Assembly: GCF_023343835.1 (NCBI RefSeq)
Contig: NC_064437.1
Location: 16,301,501 to 16,365,500 of the forward strand
Length of the DNA: 64,000 nucleotides
Reading direction: 5' to 3'
Source of the DNA: Lagopus muta
Taxonomy: Eukaryota; Chordata; Aves; Galliformes; Phasianidae
Shown here: in pieces, positions 54,201 to 63,800 of the stretch
Position numbering within the stretch: the first letter of the stretch is position 1
Layout of the letters: the number at the start of each line of letters is the position of its first letter
The notes under the pieces: model-generated
What the model was told of the DNA's origin: nothing
Seen by the model: only the letters and a program-made list of their open reading frames with translations
The model's database searches: none
Translations under genes and position numbers: made by a program

Positions 54201-57200
54201 AAATTGTTTTTCTTTTAATTGCTAAATTAGTATATGGGTTAATATTTACCCTTAAAAACTACAGATCTTGCCACTGTGGTTGGTTACCTGGTTGTTAGTC
54301 GTCCATTTTTGAACCTGGCTGATCCTCGTCATCAGAATAGTACCCATGCAGAACTTCTAGAGGTAAGCACAACAGAATTTAAAACAATATATTGAATTTA
54401 TGTTTTGTTAGTTCATATAAAGAAACTTTATTCTACTCTAGGATTACTACCAAAGTGGAAGAATGTTACTGAGAATGTCTCAAGCTTTGGGTAGAATAGT
54501 CCTAGCAGGTCGTGAAATGACGAGATTGGCTGGGTAAGTGTGACACTACTTGCGTAAGATGATCTTTCTTGAAGTTATGTTTCTGCTGATTCTCATCTCA
54601 TTTTAGGAAACAGGTAATTGTAGAATTAAAATGAGCTATGTGCTTTGTTCATAATAGTGTATTGAAAAATTAAAAATATTTTGCACTGGAAACGCTGTAT
54701 TTGAAGACATGATATTTGCTTCCACTAAAAAGAAGCAGCGTACAGTTTGAATGGTTAGTTGAAAGGATGTTGGCAGGTACCTGTGAATCAGTTATGTGTT
54801 ATTTTACCAAAATGTTTGGGGGTTTGTTTTTCACTTAGAATACGTCCTTCACTAAAATATGGAATATCTGACTGCAGTAGGAAAAGGTTCTTACAACCTC
54901 AGTGCAATTCTAAACTCTTCACTTCCTGTGCTGGTTTGATGAACATTTCATTTTGACTTTTTAATAGAATACTACTCCTCACATAGATTTCTGAAACTTC
55001 TAAGGATTATTTATAAGTTTTGTTTTCTTTAGTTTCACAGCTCGGATTACGGAATTAATGCAGGTTCTGAAGGATTTGAATAGTGGCAAATATCAACGTA
55101 CCATGGTATCGCAGGAAAAAGGTAAATGGGCTGCATGGTGTGCAATACCAGGCATCTCTTCCTAATGCTCCAGTTTCTAATACATTTTTTCTTTAAATTA
55201 AGATGCAGATATGAAACAAGCTGTACCTTTGATACCGGGATCTGGCGAAATTATCAACACCGATAACCTTATCAAGTATGTTTTTCAAGTTCCTACACCT
55301 TTGGTATTTTTAACATAGTCTGTTTTTTTTAGTCTTCTACCACTGTTTATAGAGCAATACACTTAATTACAATAAGAAATTCCTGCTGTAGCATAGATCA
55401 CTTATAAACAATTCCCTCTCATTACCATTTAACACTTCTGTTCTGAGAGTCGGTCTTTGTTTTTCAATATTAGCAGGAAATGTAATGCTTGTTGTATTCA
55501 CTTAGCCTTCTTGGCAACATTTTCTGCTGCCTGACTTTTTTTTTTTTTTTAATGTGTCATCAGTCCTTTAGAAAATATTTTGATAGCATGTTTTGTTCTT
55601 TGATGTAGTTCAGTTGCAAAAATCAGGAAGAAGTCTGTATTCATTTTCAAAGCACTTGTATGCTTTGGTCACTGATATACTTAAGTAGCAGGTTGTTTTA
55701 TTTTTTTTGTGGCCTAAAAAACATAGGTGGATGTAGTAGTACTACGGAAACAAAGACACCAAGTAAGGCAGGTTAAGACATTAAATAGCTTCAATCTGGT
55801 TAGTGTGGAACTCAGATATGGGAGTATAGGTGGAGGGCAGGAGAAGGAAGTTGGTGATAGAGCTATTTTAAAAAAGCAAGCTAAAACCATAGGATGTTTT
55901 GGAGACTAAAGATTTAGAAATATTCAGAGAACAGATACATGAGGGTCAAGAGGGTTTTCAAGAGGGTCAGTAAACACCCAACAAACAAAAACAGTCTTAA
56001 TTTTCTTAGCTGCTGATTGTTAGAAACTGAGATAATGTACTGAATGAAATACTGCTGAAGTCATCTCTGTTCCTGAAATCTTTGCCTAAGCATGCAGTGC
56101 TAGCTAGCTTTAGGCATCTGCTCTCATTTTGATTTATTTTATTCTTAAAATGCAAATAGGTTTGATCATGTTCCATTGGTGACACCTAATGGTGATGTTT
56201 TGATCCAAGACCTGAACTTTGAGGTAAGATTTTAAATATCATTCCAATGGTATTGTGCTTCATTTTATACTTCAAAGTGAAAATGGTAAGTGGTCAGAGT
56301 TTAAAACAAAACAAAAAAACCCAACAAAACAAGAACAAAAACAAGCAAACAAAAATGCTTGTATGATGTGCATATGCAAGAACAAAATTCATGTTTTTCC
56401 TTAATTTTGAAAAATAAAGGCAGTAAACTGTTGTTGCAAATAAAGTTTGTTACAAGTATGTTTTTTTTCCAGCTGCAATTGATGCCAAAGTAGCTGGAGA
56501 AAAGAATTTAAGTATTGTTGGAAATTCTTCACTGATGTCAAAATCTGCTACTATGTACAAGCCTACAAGGACAAGAGTTTGTCTTATCATTTATAGCAGC
56601 TTTCAGTAGCTTTCAGCAGTACTTTCTCACTACTGTTTTAATGTTTTGTCTTTCCATTTTTAGGTTCGATCTGGTACAAATGTTCTGGTTTGTGGGCCAA
56701 ATGGATGTGGGAAGAGCTCACTTTTTCGTGTTCTTGGTGAAGTAAGGAAACTTTCAAATAGATTTGGAAGAATCTGCAACAGAAACACAATTGTAGAACT
56801 TTTTTCCTCAAGTTTAAATCTTTTTCTTGTAGTTGTGGCCATTGTTTGGTGGACGTTTAACAAAACCTGTAAGAGGAAAGTTGTTCTATGTTCCTCAGGT
56901 GAGATAAAGCACTTTAACAGACAAGTCTTCTCTCTCTTCCTTTGATGATTCTTCATAAATATTTGACATAACTTATTGTCTGTAACTGTCTCAGAGACCA
57001 TATATGACTCTTGGAACACTCAGAGATCAAGTTATATACCCAGATACTTTAGAAGATCAGCGAAAGAAAGGGATTTCTGACCAGGTAATAAGTGATTCAT
57101 TTACTCATATTAAGTGAAACAAATGGTTGTGCTTTAGATTAAAAATACTGATACTATTAAAAACACTACATTTAGTTTGTTTCTAATGTTTATCGTGGTT

Positions 57201-60200
57201 GATGTTACACCTGCATAGTAGGATAACCCTTTATAACTCTTCTAAATATATATATATTTAAAGCTCACTGAAACTTTATTACTACTTTTCAAAAAAGGTG
57301 CTGAAGGAGTACTTGGATAATGTCCAGCTGGGTCAAATCTTGGAGCGTGAAGGAGGCTGGGACAGTGTTCAGGACTGGATGGATGTGCTCAGTGGAGGAG
57401 AAAAGCAGAGAATGGCTGTATGTCTCAAAAGCATAAGTACTTAAAAAATACAGGAAATAAGTTGAAAATGCAATCTGGATTTTAAGCAAATTTTGTGTAT
57501 TAAATATTGATATTTTACTTAAAGAAGGAAACCCCAAAAAGTGAAGTATCTGAATATAGCAAAAACAGATAGTTAAAGAAACAATTACTTTTGCTTGAAA
57601 TGTAGTAAGAATGTTGAGCTTGTAGCACTCCTTGCGCTTTGATTATGTGAAACATGATTTTAAAATAATGGTTTTGCAAGTAAAAACAAAAAATCAATGA
57701 TGTAATGTACAGCTCTCAATTCTCTGGCTGCAGTAAATTTTTGGACATCGATTTTAAGTTTAAAATGTCACAAGGCTGTACTGACTGCAGTCGTGTATCC
57801 ACATAGTTTCTTTGGTTTGCATTCCAGATGGCAAGACTATTTTATCATAAGCCCCAGTTTGCAATTCTGGATGAATGCACCAGTGCTGTTAGTGTTGATG
57901 TAGAAGGCTACATTTACAGCCACTGCCGAAAGGTAAGTCCTTTCCTTTTATTTTTCAATGAATTGTACAAGAAAGCATTCCTGTATTCTCACTGCTTTTA
58001 GTGAGTTTCTATTTTAGAAAGACTGGAGATAAAATTGCTAGCTATAGCAGTTGTGTCAGTCCTTAGTGAATACACGTATGTTTCATCACTTTAGTGTAAT
58101 TATTTCTTCCTGCAGTAATGCCTCATGAATCTCTGTAGTAGAAATGGCCCACTGCTATTTCATTTCTTCTCACCTACTCAGTTCTGTGATTTACATAGCA
58201 AATAACCTGGTCGTCTTCCCAGACATTCTGCATGCTTCTATGGTGCCTTGCAGAAAGATAATCTTTTTTCTTTGTTATTTGAGAGGGCCAGGCTGCATCT
58301 TCCAACTCCAGATAAGTATTCTTTACTACTTCAGAAAAAAACTTATATTAAGTGCCTAGTATTGTTTCAAACCTAGTGTGGGAGCTCGAATATGTGTTAT
58401 ACAATGAAGTATTCAGGGTGTGCATGAAGATGTTTCTGGAGGAGAACGCTCAGGGCCTTCACAAATCAGTGCTGCAGAAGAACTTTGGCACTGCCTAGCC
58501 ACTCTTTCTCATTTCTTCTGCTCTTGCATCCCTGAGATTGTATTACTAAGAAAATCTTTGTTTTTTCCTTAGTATTCATCCATTGTTCATCATGGCTAAG
58601 AAAAGCGAAAAAGTTTACTTAGTCTACAAGAGATATTTGAAATGTACTCCTAAAAACATGTAATGTTTTTCCTCAAATACATCTCTAGAATTGTATCTGT
58701 GGTTAAGAGGAAACTTGAAAATAGTATAAGTGGATTCTATCTTATGCCTAGTATAGAATTTAATGGAGGGAGGAAAAAGAAAAGCTCAGGGCATGCAAGG
58801 TCTCTTTGTGCGTGCTAGGGTTCGATAAGTGTTTTAAAGTCTCTTGGTGATTGAGGTGGACATGTGATACTCTGCATCAGAACTCTCATTAGATGAGGAC
58901 TGCAGAATAATAGGCATTGTTTCTTGAAGTAATTTTGCCACATAACTATGAATACTGTGAACATTTTGTAAGAACAGTTTAGGGTGTTTTATTTCATTAA
59001 GACTGGAATGTCTGCTTGTTTTTAGAATTACTGTTGCCAGGTGACTAACGCATATTGCTGAGAAACAGAGTTCCTATCTAATCTGTCCTTGCAGAAACAA
59101 AGAAAATTACCGTTTTATTATTGGAGCCATTTGGTCTTGTATTTGGTACAGCTGCTGGGGATGCATAGTTAACTGAGTTGCAAGGAAGCAAAGGAAAATT
59201 GCCTTTAAGTTGTCCCTTACAAAGGTTATAATTAATAGCTTTTGTGGCCTGGGGATTTGTGACTTTTTTTTTCCATGTTTAAGTAGACTATTTTAAATTA
59301 TCAGCCGTATTTTAGTCACCTGAAGCTTTATCTTCCTTGCCTTATTAATACCAAAAGATCAGGAGCAAGAGAATGGTGAAATCAATTGGGAAAGTTGGAA
59401 CTCTTTTTTTTTTTTTTTTTTTAATTGTAAGTTCTTGCATTAAGGCTGCGTATTTACACTACTTACTACTACACAGACTAGTGGTCTGGAAGCTTGTTTT
59501 TATGAATTTAACTTCATCAGCTGTATCAGGCTGAAAAATAAATACTATCTCTCCATGAGAAAAATGACATTAACTGCCTTATTTCCTTATTCATGTAGGT
59601 TGGCATTACTCTCTTCACTGTATCCCACCGGAAGTCACTCTGGAAGCATCATGATGTACGTAATCTATCCTTTTACTAAGTATATCTGTAGTTGGTTGAG
59701 ATTTATTTTGATTTTTCTATTAAATTCAAGATGTTCACATCTTATTTCCTAGTAGGTCACGTTCTGTTTTATTAAAAGGTTAATTTAATAAAAGGATTAT
59801 TTCATAATACTGTTGCAGTATTTGAAATATTCTTGTACATCTAATTATGAAAAGTTTTTAGCCTGAAAAAATAACCCTAAGCCAACAGCAAACCAACTTT
59901 AATGAGAGTTCAGTACAAAGTATGGAGAACTTGCTTTCAGAAGATACCTACCTCCTAAACCTGTACATAAATTTCTCTCTAATACATAGACCCAAACTGT
60001 GTGTGTGTATAACAGGAAGGGAGGAGGGGTGGATGCTGAATTAATATAGAGGGATGAATGTTTGCTTTCAGTACATTGTCACAGCGGACAGAAGATCGAC
60101 ATTCCGTCTGGGTGTGACCTGTAGATTGATGCTTTATAAAAACAAAATCTGTGTGTGTTTATGTACATTATGCACACACATACTTTTTTCTGCTAGAGGT

Positions 60201-60426
60201 AATCAAATTTAGTGAAGCACAAGGTGGGAAGCCCTGGCCAACTGAATTCAAGATTTTATGTTAAAGCTTCTTAAAAATTGTAACTTATTTGTGCGCTTAC
60301 GGGGTGGTAATTTTTAAGGGATTGATAATGTATGTGTTTTTGTTTCAGTTTTACTTGCGCATGGATGGCAGAGGAAACTATGAATTCAAGAAGATAACTG
60401 AAGACACAGTTGAATTTGGATCTTAA
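36584..60426 (+). CDS. ABCD3: ABCD3, peroxisomal membrane ABC half-transporter (PMP70), 23 coding exons
   Basis: ABCD3 is a peroxisomal membrane half-transporter that dimerises and imports branched-chain and other acyl-CoAs, including dicarboxylic and bile-acid intermediates, for beta-oxidation. Twenty-three exons with GT-AG borders join in frame to 660 residues; human has 659 as I recall. The N-terminus MAAYSKYL with a hydrophobic segment (about 13-29) and basic KRR (31-33) fits the PEX19/targeting region. Membrane segments lie at about 85-104, 127-149, 212-249 and 308-340. The EAA-like motif is near [11 protein letters not shown] (277-287). The nucleotide-binding domain has Walker [10 protein letters not shown] (474-482), Q-loop YVPQ (508-511), signature LSGGE (572-576), Walker B FAILDE (592-597) and H-loop His626. 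The end EDTVEFGS is as in mammals. Most of the protein is near-identical to human; the linker at about 418-424 differs most. I see no frameshift or stop. The start ATG has context GCGCCATGG. Confidence 0.98.
37060..37072. repeat. short (GT)n
   Basis: About six GT units in ABCD3 intron 1. Confidence 0.75.
38192..38207 (-). promoter_or_regulatory. DR4 nuclear-receptor element (LXR/TR type)
   Basis: TGACCT-AATA-TGACCT on the plus strand, read as AGGTCA-TATT-AGGTCA on the minus strand, is a perfect direct repeat of the consensus half-site with a 4-base spacer. DR4 is the classic site for thyroid hormone receptor or LXR with RXR. It lies about 1.6 kb into ABCD3 intron 1. Function is inferred. Confidence 0.5.
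39649..39661 (+). promoter_or_regulatory. DR1-like element (PPAR/RXR or HNF4 type)
   Basis: AGGTCA-A-AGATCA is a direct repeat with a 1-base spacer, 12 of 13 positions matching the DR1 consensus. ABCD3/PMP70 is known to respond to peroxisome proliferators in rodents, so the position in intron 1 is suggestive. Binding is inference. Confidence 0.4.
41851..41884. repeat. tandem duplication, period 18
   Basis: CATGCTTGGTACTTTG occurs at 41851-41866 and again at 41869-41884, separated by CG. A small local duplication in intron 1. Confidence 0.9.
45182..45213. repeat. oligo-T tract (32 T)
   Basis: The longest homopolymer in the window. It could be the antisense of a poly(A) tail, but the sequence to its right was not recognised as a retrocopy. 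Confidence 0.9.
46706..46742 (+). CDS. ABCD3: ABCD3 exon 2 (37 bases)
   Basis: Acceptor TTTTACAG, donor GAG|GTAATT. Codes residues 39-51 ([12 protein letters not shown] after a split Gly), matching the KKSGK...LQNNE region of the human protein as I recall it. Very small exon; ends in phase 0. Confidence 0.95.
47484..47582 (+). CDS. ABCD3: ABCD3 exon 3
   Basis: Residues 52-84, beginning KEGKKERA and ending VPRALCKE. Acceptor TGTGGAGCAG is purine-rich near the AG; donor GAG|GTAAGC. Length is a multiple of three, 33 codons. Confidence 0.95.
47802..47890 (+). CDS. ABCD3: ABCD3 exon 4
   Basis: Residues 85-113 plus two bases. Contains the first clear membrane segment ([17 protein letters not shown]) and MIQNGTVIE. 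Acceptor TTCTGTTGTAG, donor GAAAG|GTATCT. Confidence 0.97.
49060..49129 (+). CDS. ABCD3: ABCD3 exon 5
   Basis: Residues 114-137, [18 protein letters not shown] followed by IAAMPA. The last codon is Ala where I recall Leu in human. Acceptor TGTTTGCAG, donor GCC|GTAAGT. Confidence 0.96.
49990..50087 (+). CDS. ABCD3: ABCD3 exon 6
   Basis: Residues 138-169 plus two bases, [20 protein letters not shown] through YLYEEYL. Acceptor CTTTCTAG, donor CTCAA|GTGAGT. Confidence 0.97.
50738..50861 (+). CDS. ABCD3: ABCD3 exon 7
   Basis: Residues 170-211, including [19 protein letters not shown] and the [17 protein letters not shown] segment, a highly conserved cytosolic loop of the family. Acceptor CGTTACAG, donor AAG|GTAATC. 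Confidence 0.97.
51276..51332 (+). CDS. ABCD3: ABCD3 exon 8
   Basis: Residues 212-230, [19 protein letters not shown], a membrane segment. Acceptor TGTTACAG, donor CAG|GTAACT. Nineteen codons. Confidence 0.97.
51561..51672 (+). mobile_element. CR1 LINE 3' fragment
   Basis: Lies in ABCD3 intron 8. It shows the CR1 3' end pattern: CCTGAGCAACCTAA, then GTTGGACTAGATGACCTTTAAAGG, TCCCTTCCAGC and the terminal repeat TTCTATGATTCTGTG. About 110 bases, 5'-truncated, same strand as the gene. A hallmark of bird genomes. Confidence 0.88.
52227..52369 (+). CDS. ABCD3: ABCD3 exon 9
   Basis: Residues 231-277 plus two bases: [20 protein letters not shown], then [18 protein letters not shown] and NSRLITN. 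Largest exon. Acceptor ATTTACAG, donor ACAG|GTACAG. Confidence 0.97.
52675..52744 (+). CDS. ABCD3: ABCD3 exon 10
   Basis: Residues 278-301, [20 protein letters not shown] and FRKL. Holds the EAA-like motif that couples the membrane and nucleotide-binding domains in ABCD proteins. Acceptor TTTTTTTTAAAG, donor CTG|GTAAGA. Confidence 0.97.
54011..54032. repeat. oligo-A tract (22 A)
   Basis: Uninterrupted A run in ABCD3 intron 10, 55 bases before exon 11. No retrocopy recognised on its left. Confidence 0.9.
54088..54157 (+). CDS. ABCD3: ABCD3 exon 11
   Basis: Residues 302-324 plus one base, [20 protein letters not shown] then IAK. Acceptor TTGCCAG, donor AAAT|GTAAGT. Confidence 0.97.
54265..54362 (+). 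CDS. ABCD3: ABCD3 exon 12
   Basis: Residues 325-357, [20 protein letters not shown] and then HAELLE. Acceptor AACTACAG, donor GAG|GTAAGC. Confidence 0.97.
54442..54533 (+). CDS. ABCD3: ABCD3 exon 13
   Basis: Residues 358-387 plus two bases, [20 protein letters not shown] then [10 protein letters not shown]. Acceptor CTACTCTAG, donor CTGG|GTAAGT. Confidence 0.97.
55033..55121 (+). CDS. ABCD3: ABCD3 exon 14
   Basis: Residues 388-417 plus one base, [20 protein letters not shown] then [10 protein letters not shown]. Acceptor TTTTCTTTAG, donor AAAAG|GTAAAT. Confidence 0.97.
55203..55275 (+). CDS. ABCD3: ABCD3 exon 15
   Basis: Residues 418-441 plus two bases, [20 protein letters not shown] then DNLI. 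This linker before the nucleotide-binding domain is the most divergent part compared with the human protein. The acceptor TTTAAATTAAG has a weak pyrimidine tract; donor ATCAA|GTATGT. Confidence 0.93.
56160..56223 (+). CDS. ABCD3: ABCD3 exon 16
   Basis: Residues 442-463, [20 protein letters not shown] then FE, the start of the nucleotide-binding domain. Acceptor ATGCAAATAG is weak; donor GAG|GTAAGA. Confidence 0.96.
56304..56358. repeat. A-rich (CAAA)n-like tract
   Basis: Imperfect CAAAA/ACAAA units in ABCD3 intron 16. Confidence 0.7.
56664..56741 (+). CDS. ABCD3: ABCD3 exon 17 (Walker A)
   Basis: Residues 464-489. Contains the ATP phosphate-binding loop GPNGCGKSS (474-482) followed by LFRVLGE. 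Acceptor CCATTTTTAG, donor GAA|GTAAGG. Confidence 0.98.
56833..56898 (+). CDS. ABCD3: ABCD3 exon 18 (Q-loop)
   Basis: Residues 490-511, [20 protein letters not shown] then PQ. Gln511 is the Q-loop residue. Acceptor TTTCTTGTAG, donor CAG|GTGAGA. Confidence 0.98.
56995..57084 (+). CDS. ABCD3: ABCD3 exon 19
   Basis: Residues 512-541, [20 protein letters not shown] then [10 protein letters not shown]. Acceptor ACTGTCTCAG, donor CAG|GTAATA. Confidence 0.98.
57298..57417 (+). CDS. ABCD3: ABCD3 exon 20 (ABC signature)
   Basis: Residues 542-581. Contains [20 protein letters not shown], with the ABC signature LSGGE at 572-576. The acceptor is unusual: pyrimidines CTACTTTTC followed by a run of A before AG. 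Donor GCT|GTATGT. Confidence 0.97.
57828..57932 (+). CDS. ABCD3: ABCD3 exon 21 (Walker B)
   Basis: Residues 582-616. Contains Walker B FAILDE (592-597) with catalytic Glu597 and the D-loop CTSAVSVD. Acceptor GCATTCCAG, donor AAAG|GTAAGT. Confidence 0.98.
59404..59422. repeat. oligo-T tract (19 T)
   Basis: Homopolymer in ABCD3 intron 21. Confidence 0.9.
59599..59655 (+). CDS. ABCD3: ABCD3 exon 22 (H-loop)
   Basis: Residues 617-635, [19 protein letters not shown]. His626 is the switch histidine. Acceptor TTCATGTAG, donor GAT|GTACGT. Confidence 0.98.
60349..60426 (+). CDS. ABCD3: ABCD3 exon 23 (end of CDS)
   Basis: Residues 636-660 and the TAA stop at 60424-60426. Begins [13 protein letters not shown] and ends EDTVEFGS, as in mammals. 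Acceptor TTGTTTCAG. Confidence 0.98.
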   Translation, partial: FYLRMDGRGNYEFKKITEDTVEFGS

Positions 60427-61413
60427 AGCTCATAAACTGAACTGCTACAGAGACTGATTACTGGAAATGTGTAGAATGGCAAACCTTGTACAGTAAATTT
60501 ACTCAGCTTGTTTTTAAACAAATTAACTAGGATAACTTAAAACAAGCTCTTAAGCGTTTACTATTATGTAGGATATTGCTAATTGTGTATATGTTGGTTT
60601 AATTATTAATATGTACTAAGAATGTCTTTATTCTTGTGGTTTAAAAACCTGCCTAAATTAAATTGGGCTTAAATCAGTGTAACCTGATTCATCCTGGGAT
60701 GCAAACCATTTGAAATCAGCTGATTTGACTTTTGTAGACTTTCTTTCCCTTCAGTGAAAAGCCCTGTTAAAATTAGGGTTGCTACCTCTTTCTTGTTCCT
60801 GCAAAGCAGTCTTGGATATTTTGCTCTGTTCTATGCATTTTTCTGAGTTATCTCAAACAATGCAGGACATTATCCCATCTTCAGATCTATGCTCTGCTTG
60901 GTTCAGAAAGAGCCTTTTCCTTCACCAAGCCTTGTGATGTAGCCAATACACTTTTGCTGATGAAGAATGGACTGAACCTGAAAGATGAAACTAATTCCTT
61001 CTGCTAAGAAAATTAAGCCAGTGCTGTGCTGGGTTTTGGGTTTTCTTTTGATCTTTGTCTGTCCATGCTGTCATCTGCTGCTCACTAATCTCATTCTCTT
61101 CTGATTTATTAAGACCTCTTCTATAGCTCCACCTTTTCTGTCAATGAAACCCTATGGTAACAAAGAGTTGAGAGGAAATTGAGGGTGGAAAGGGTTAATC
61201 AATCAGAAGGGGAAAAGAAAAATGATGTTCCAGCTATCTGAGAAAGCAAATAGTTCTCACAAAGTGTAGGAGCAATCATTCTTCTCTTGAAATTGGTAGA
61301 AGTTAGAAAAGACTCAGATCATTCTCTGGAAGATAACTTTAACAGGCTGTTCTGTGTCCTGTGTGTGTGTTCAGTTTTGTGATGCAGCAGCTACTTTTCC
61401 TTTTCTTTCTCTT

Positions 61414-61432
61414 AAAAAAAAAAAAAAAAAAA
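61414..61432. repeat. oligo-A tract (19 A)
   Basis: Homopolymer in the ABCD3 3' UTR region; could cause internal priming in cDNA libraries. Confidence 0.9.
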
Positions 61433-61960
61433 TCATATCTCCTTGTGGTTTTGGCTGCTTTACAGATACAAATTTGAAAGTAAGTGATAATGGTACTTGA
61501 TAGATTTTTCTAGTCTGTGAAGCCTAAAATAATGCTTTCACCCTTCAAATTTTTCTCTAATTTCGGTTGCGAAGTTTCTTGATTCCTGATTTAAAAAGTA
61601 AAAATAAAAAATTTACCAGCAGTTCTCAGTGCTGTCTGAGTACAGCTAGTCCCTGCTGGTTTTATTATTCTGGCTGCCAAATCCCTTGATGAATTCAAAC
61701 TCTTAAATTGTTTACTGTAACCATTTTTCCCCCATACAAATGATGACTCTGGTGGCCATGAGATTTTGACAAACATAAATGCAGCAAGGTGAATTTTGTC
61801 ATCAGAGAGTAGGAAGGTATAACTCAAACTGAATTCCTGTTTAAGCTTTAAAACAAAAAATTGCAATACCTGTTCTACACTGAAGGTCTAGTAATTCCTT
61901 ACTGTTCCACATAAGAAATAATATAGGAATGCATTATGTGAAGGCATGCATAAAATATGC

Positions 61961-61966
61961 AATAAA
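61961..61966 (+). terminator. candidate polyadenylation signal (proximal)
   Basis: AATAAA, 1.5 kb past the ABCD3 stop, followed by CTGCTCTGTGCATCTTTT. Confidence 0.4.
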
Positions 61967-62542
61967 TCTGCTCTGTGCATCTTTTATCACAGATTTAGGT
62001 TTAAAAAATGTCTTTTCATCAAATGGGAATGAATTTGGATGTTCTGCTTTATGTTGATTTCCTTATTTCATCATCTTTCATGTTGAGATGGCTACCTGTT
62101 AGTATTTTCCTTTGATCATAGTTCTTGCCCTTAACTTTCCCTGCTAGTACTCTTTGATAGTATTCAAATGCAAACAGCTATCCTAGTCTAAGAATCCACT
62201 GATCACAGTAGATTTGTGGTAGGATGCATCGAGGAAAGTCAAAGTGTGTCACATTCAGGAGCATAAGGTGCCAGAACAAATTTTTATGCTCATTCCACAA
62301 ATAGAAAACAAATAGACAAATCTCATGTTACTAATTTTCTATTCACTCAGATTTGTGTATCAGCCTAATTTGTACTGTAGCAGGTAGCAGCATGCATTAA
62401 GTGAGGTTGTAATATTTTTTTTTTTGACTGAAACTGTGAAAATATGAATGCCAGATAGCTATTGTTGTGAAAATTGTCAGCACAAATGCAACAGCTTCTC
62501 TTGGAAGGGTTGTTATACCAGCCCCTTTGTGTAACATGAAGC

Positions 62543-62559
62543 AAAAAAAAAAAAAAAAA
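62543..62559. repeat. oligo-A tract (17 A)
   Basis: Homopolymer in the ABCD3 3' UTR region; could cause internal priming in cDNA libraries. Confidence 0.9.
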
Positions 62560-62745
62560 TCAATTAAAATGAGGAAGTTGCTGTTACGTTTGTGATTAGG
62601 ACAGACTTGGAATATTTCAACAAAATTCTAACGTTGACAAGCCAAACCATACACAGCACTGATAAGGAACCCCAGCAACCAGTCCTGTGGTTCCTCACAA
62701 TTCAATGGGTTGCTAACAGAGTTTTGTGTAACCTCAGATTTATTT

Positions 62746-62751
62746 AATAAA
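62746..62751 (+). terminator. candidate polyadenylation signal (middle)
   Basis: AATAAA followed by an A-rich stretch and TCCTATTTT. The downstream element is weak. Confidence 0.35.
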
Positions 62752-63302
62752 CTAAAAAAAGTCCTATTTTACATCCAAGGAGAAATAATTTGACTTTATA
62801 GACGACATGGCATTCATTGACATGGAAGATGCTATATTTCCTTAGGGTCAGGACCTAGCGTTTCTGAATATACTGAGAGGGAAGAGAAAACATCCTGAGC
62901 TTGATTGCAAACAAGGCTTATAAAATAGTACAAGAAATGTTTTAGAATGATATTCTTAAAAGGCCTTATATTGAGGTATTTTGAGATAGGCTTGATATAA
63001 GTGAATGTAAAACCTAATGAAAGTGATCAAGTCTCAATTATGTTGCAGAATTGCACTGTGATGCTGTATTTTAGCTCGTAAGTCTTTTTAATAGCACAAG
63101 TTGGAATTCTGTAAATTGGAATTCTGATCTATCTTGGTAAGGCAGAGTACTGAACTGTTGATGCTTTGAAGATGGTATTGGTACTAGTCAGGTGGCTGCA
63201 TTTCAACAGTGGTGGGAAACATTCCTGTATGTAAATACTGTAAAGTGTTTTTGAGGGGAAAATGGCGCTATATAAATGTAAGACATTAAGTGCCTCTGAA
63301 AT

Positions 63303-63308
63303 AATAAA
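63303..63308 (+). terminator. candidate polyadenylation signal (distal)
   Basis: AATAAA followed within 45 bases by TTTTTGTGTTTCTTGATGTG, a good T/GT-rich downstream element. Best-formed of the three sites. Confidence 0.5.
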
Positions 63309-63676
63309 TCTAAAGATGAAATATGTTCAAGCTTTTTGTGTTTCTTGATGTGTTCAGGATTTTTGTAACAATACGGAACATGTATTCAACAACTACTGAA
63401 TTACTGAGCTACTTGACTTGTGTCCAGCTTATAAAGGGTGTAGTTCTGCCTGATATTCATCCAGGCATCAGCCAGACGATGCCATCCACTTGTAGGTTTA
63501 ACAAAAACATGAACGCACTACTCAAAGATTTATAACTCAGTTGCTTTGTGTATATGTGCATTAATCTGTTCTAAATCTGCTCTGATTTTGACCTTTTTCT
63601 CTCCTACATCCTTTGTCCACTTCTTATCCCTCAAAATTTGCCTATGTTGGAAGGGTGTAGACTTGCATAAGATTAA

Positions 63677-63800
63677 CATAGAATCATAGAATCACAAGGT
63701 TGGAAACGACCTATAAGATCATGCAGTCCAACCATCTCCTCCTCACCATTGCCACCACTAGTACTAAACCATATCACGCAGCACGTCATATGTGTGCTCA
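63677..63800 (-). mobile_element. CR1 LINE 3' fragment, reverse orientation
   Basis: Begins with the complement of the CR1 terminal repeats (ATAGAATCATAGAATCAC), then AAGGTTGGAAACGACCTATA and AGATCATGCAGTCCAACCAT, fading out after AAACCATATC. 5'-truncated copy lying antisense just past the ABCD3 3' end. Confidence 0.9.

Larger units (their letters stand above)
60427..63330 (+). other. ABCD3: ABCD3 3' UTR and flank (end uncertain)
   Basis: No coding exon follows the stop. AATAAA hexamers occur at 61961-61966, 62746-62751 and 63303-63308. The last has a T/GT-rich stretch 25-45 bases downstream and is a good candidate for the distal end; shorter transcripts are possible. The tract includes oligo-A runs at 61414-61432 and 62543-62559. 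Confidence 0.55.

Noticed and set aside
56660-57019. 119-codon minus-strand ORF
   Set aside because: Runs antisense through ABCD3 exons 17-19 and the introns between them; explained by the conserved codons on the plus strand.
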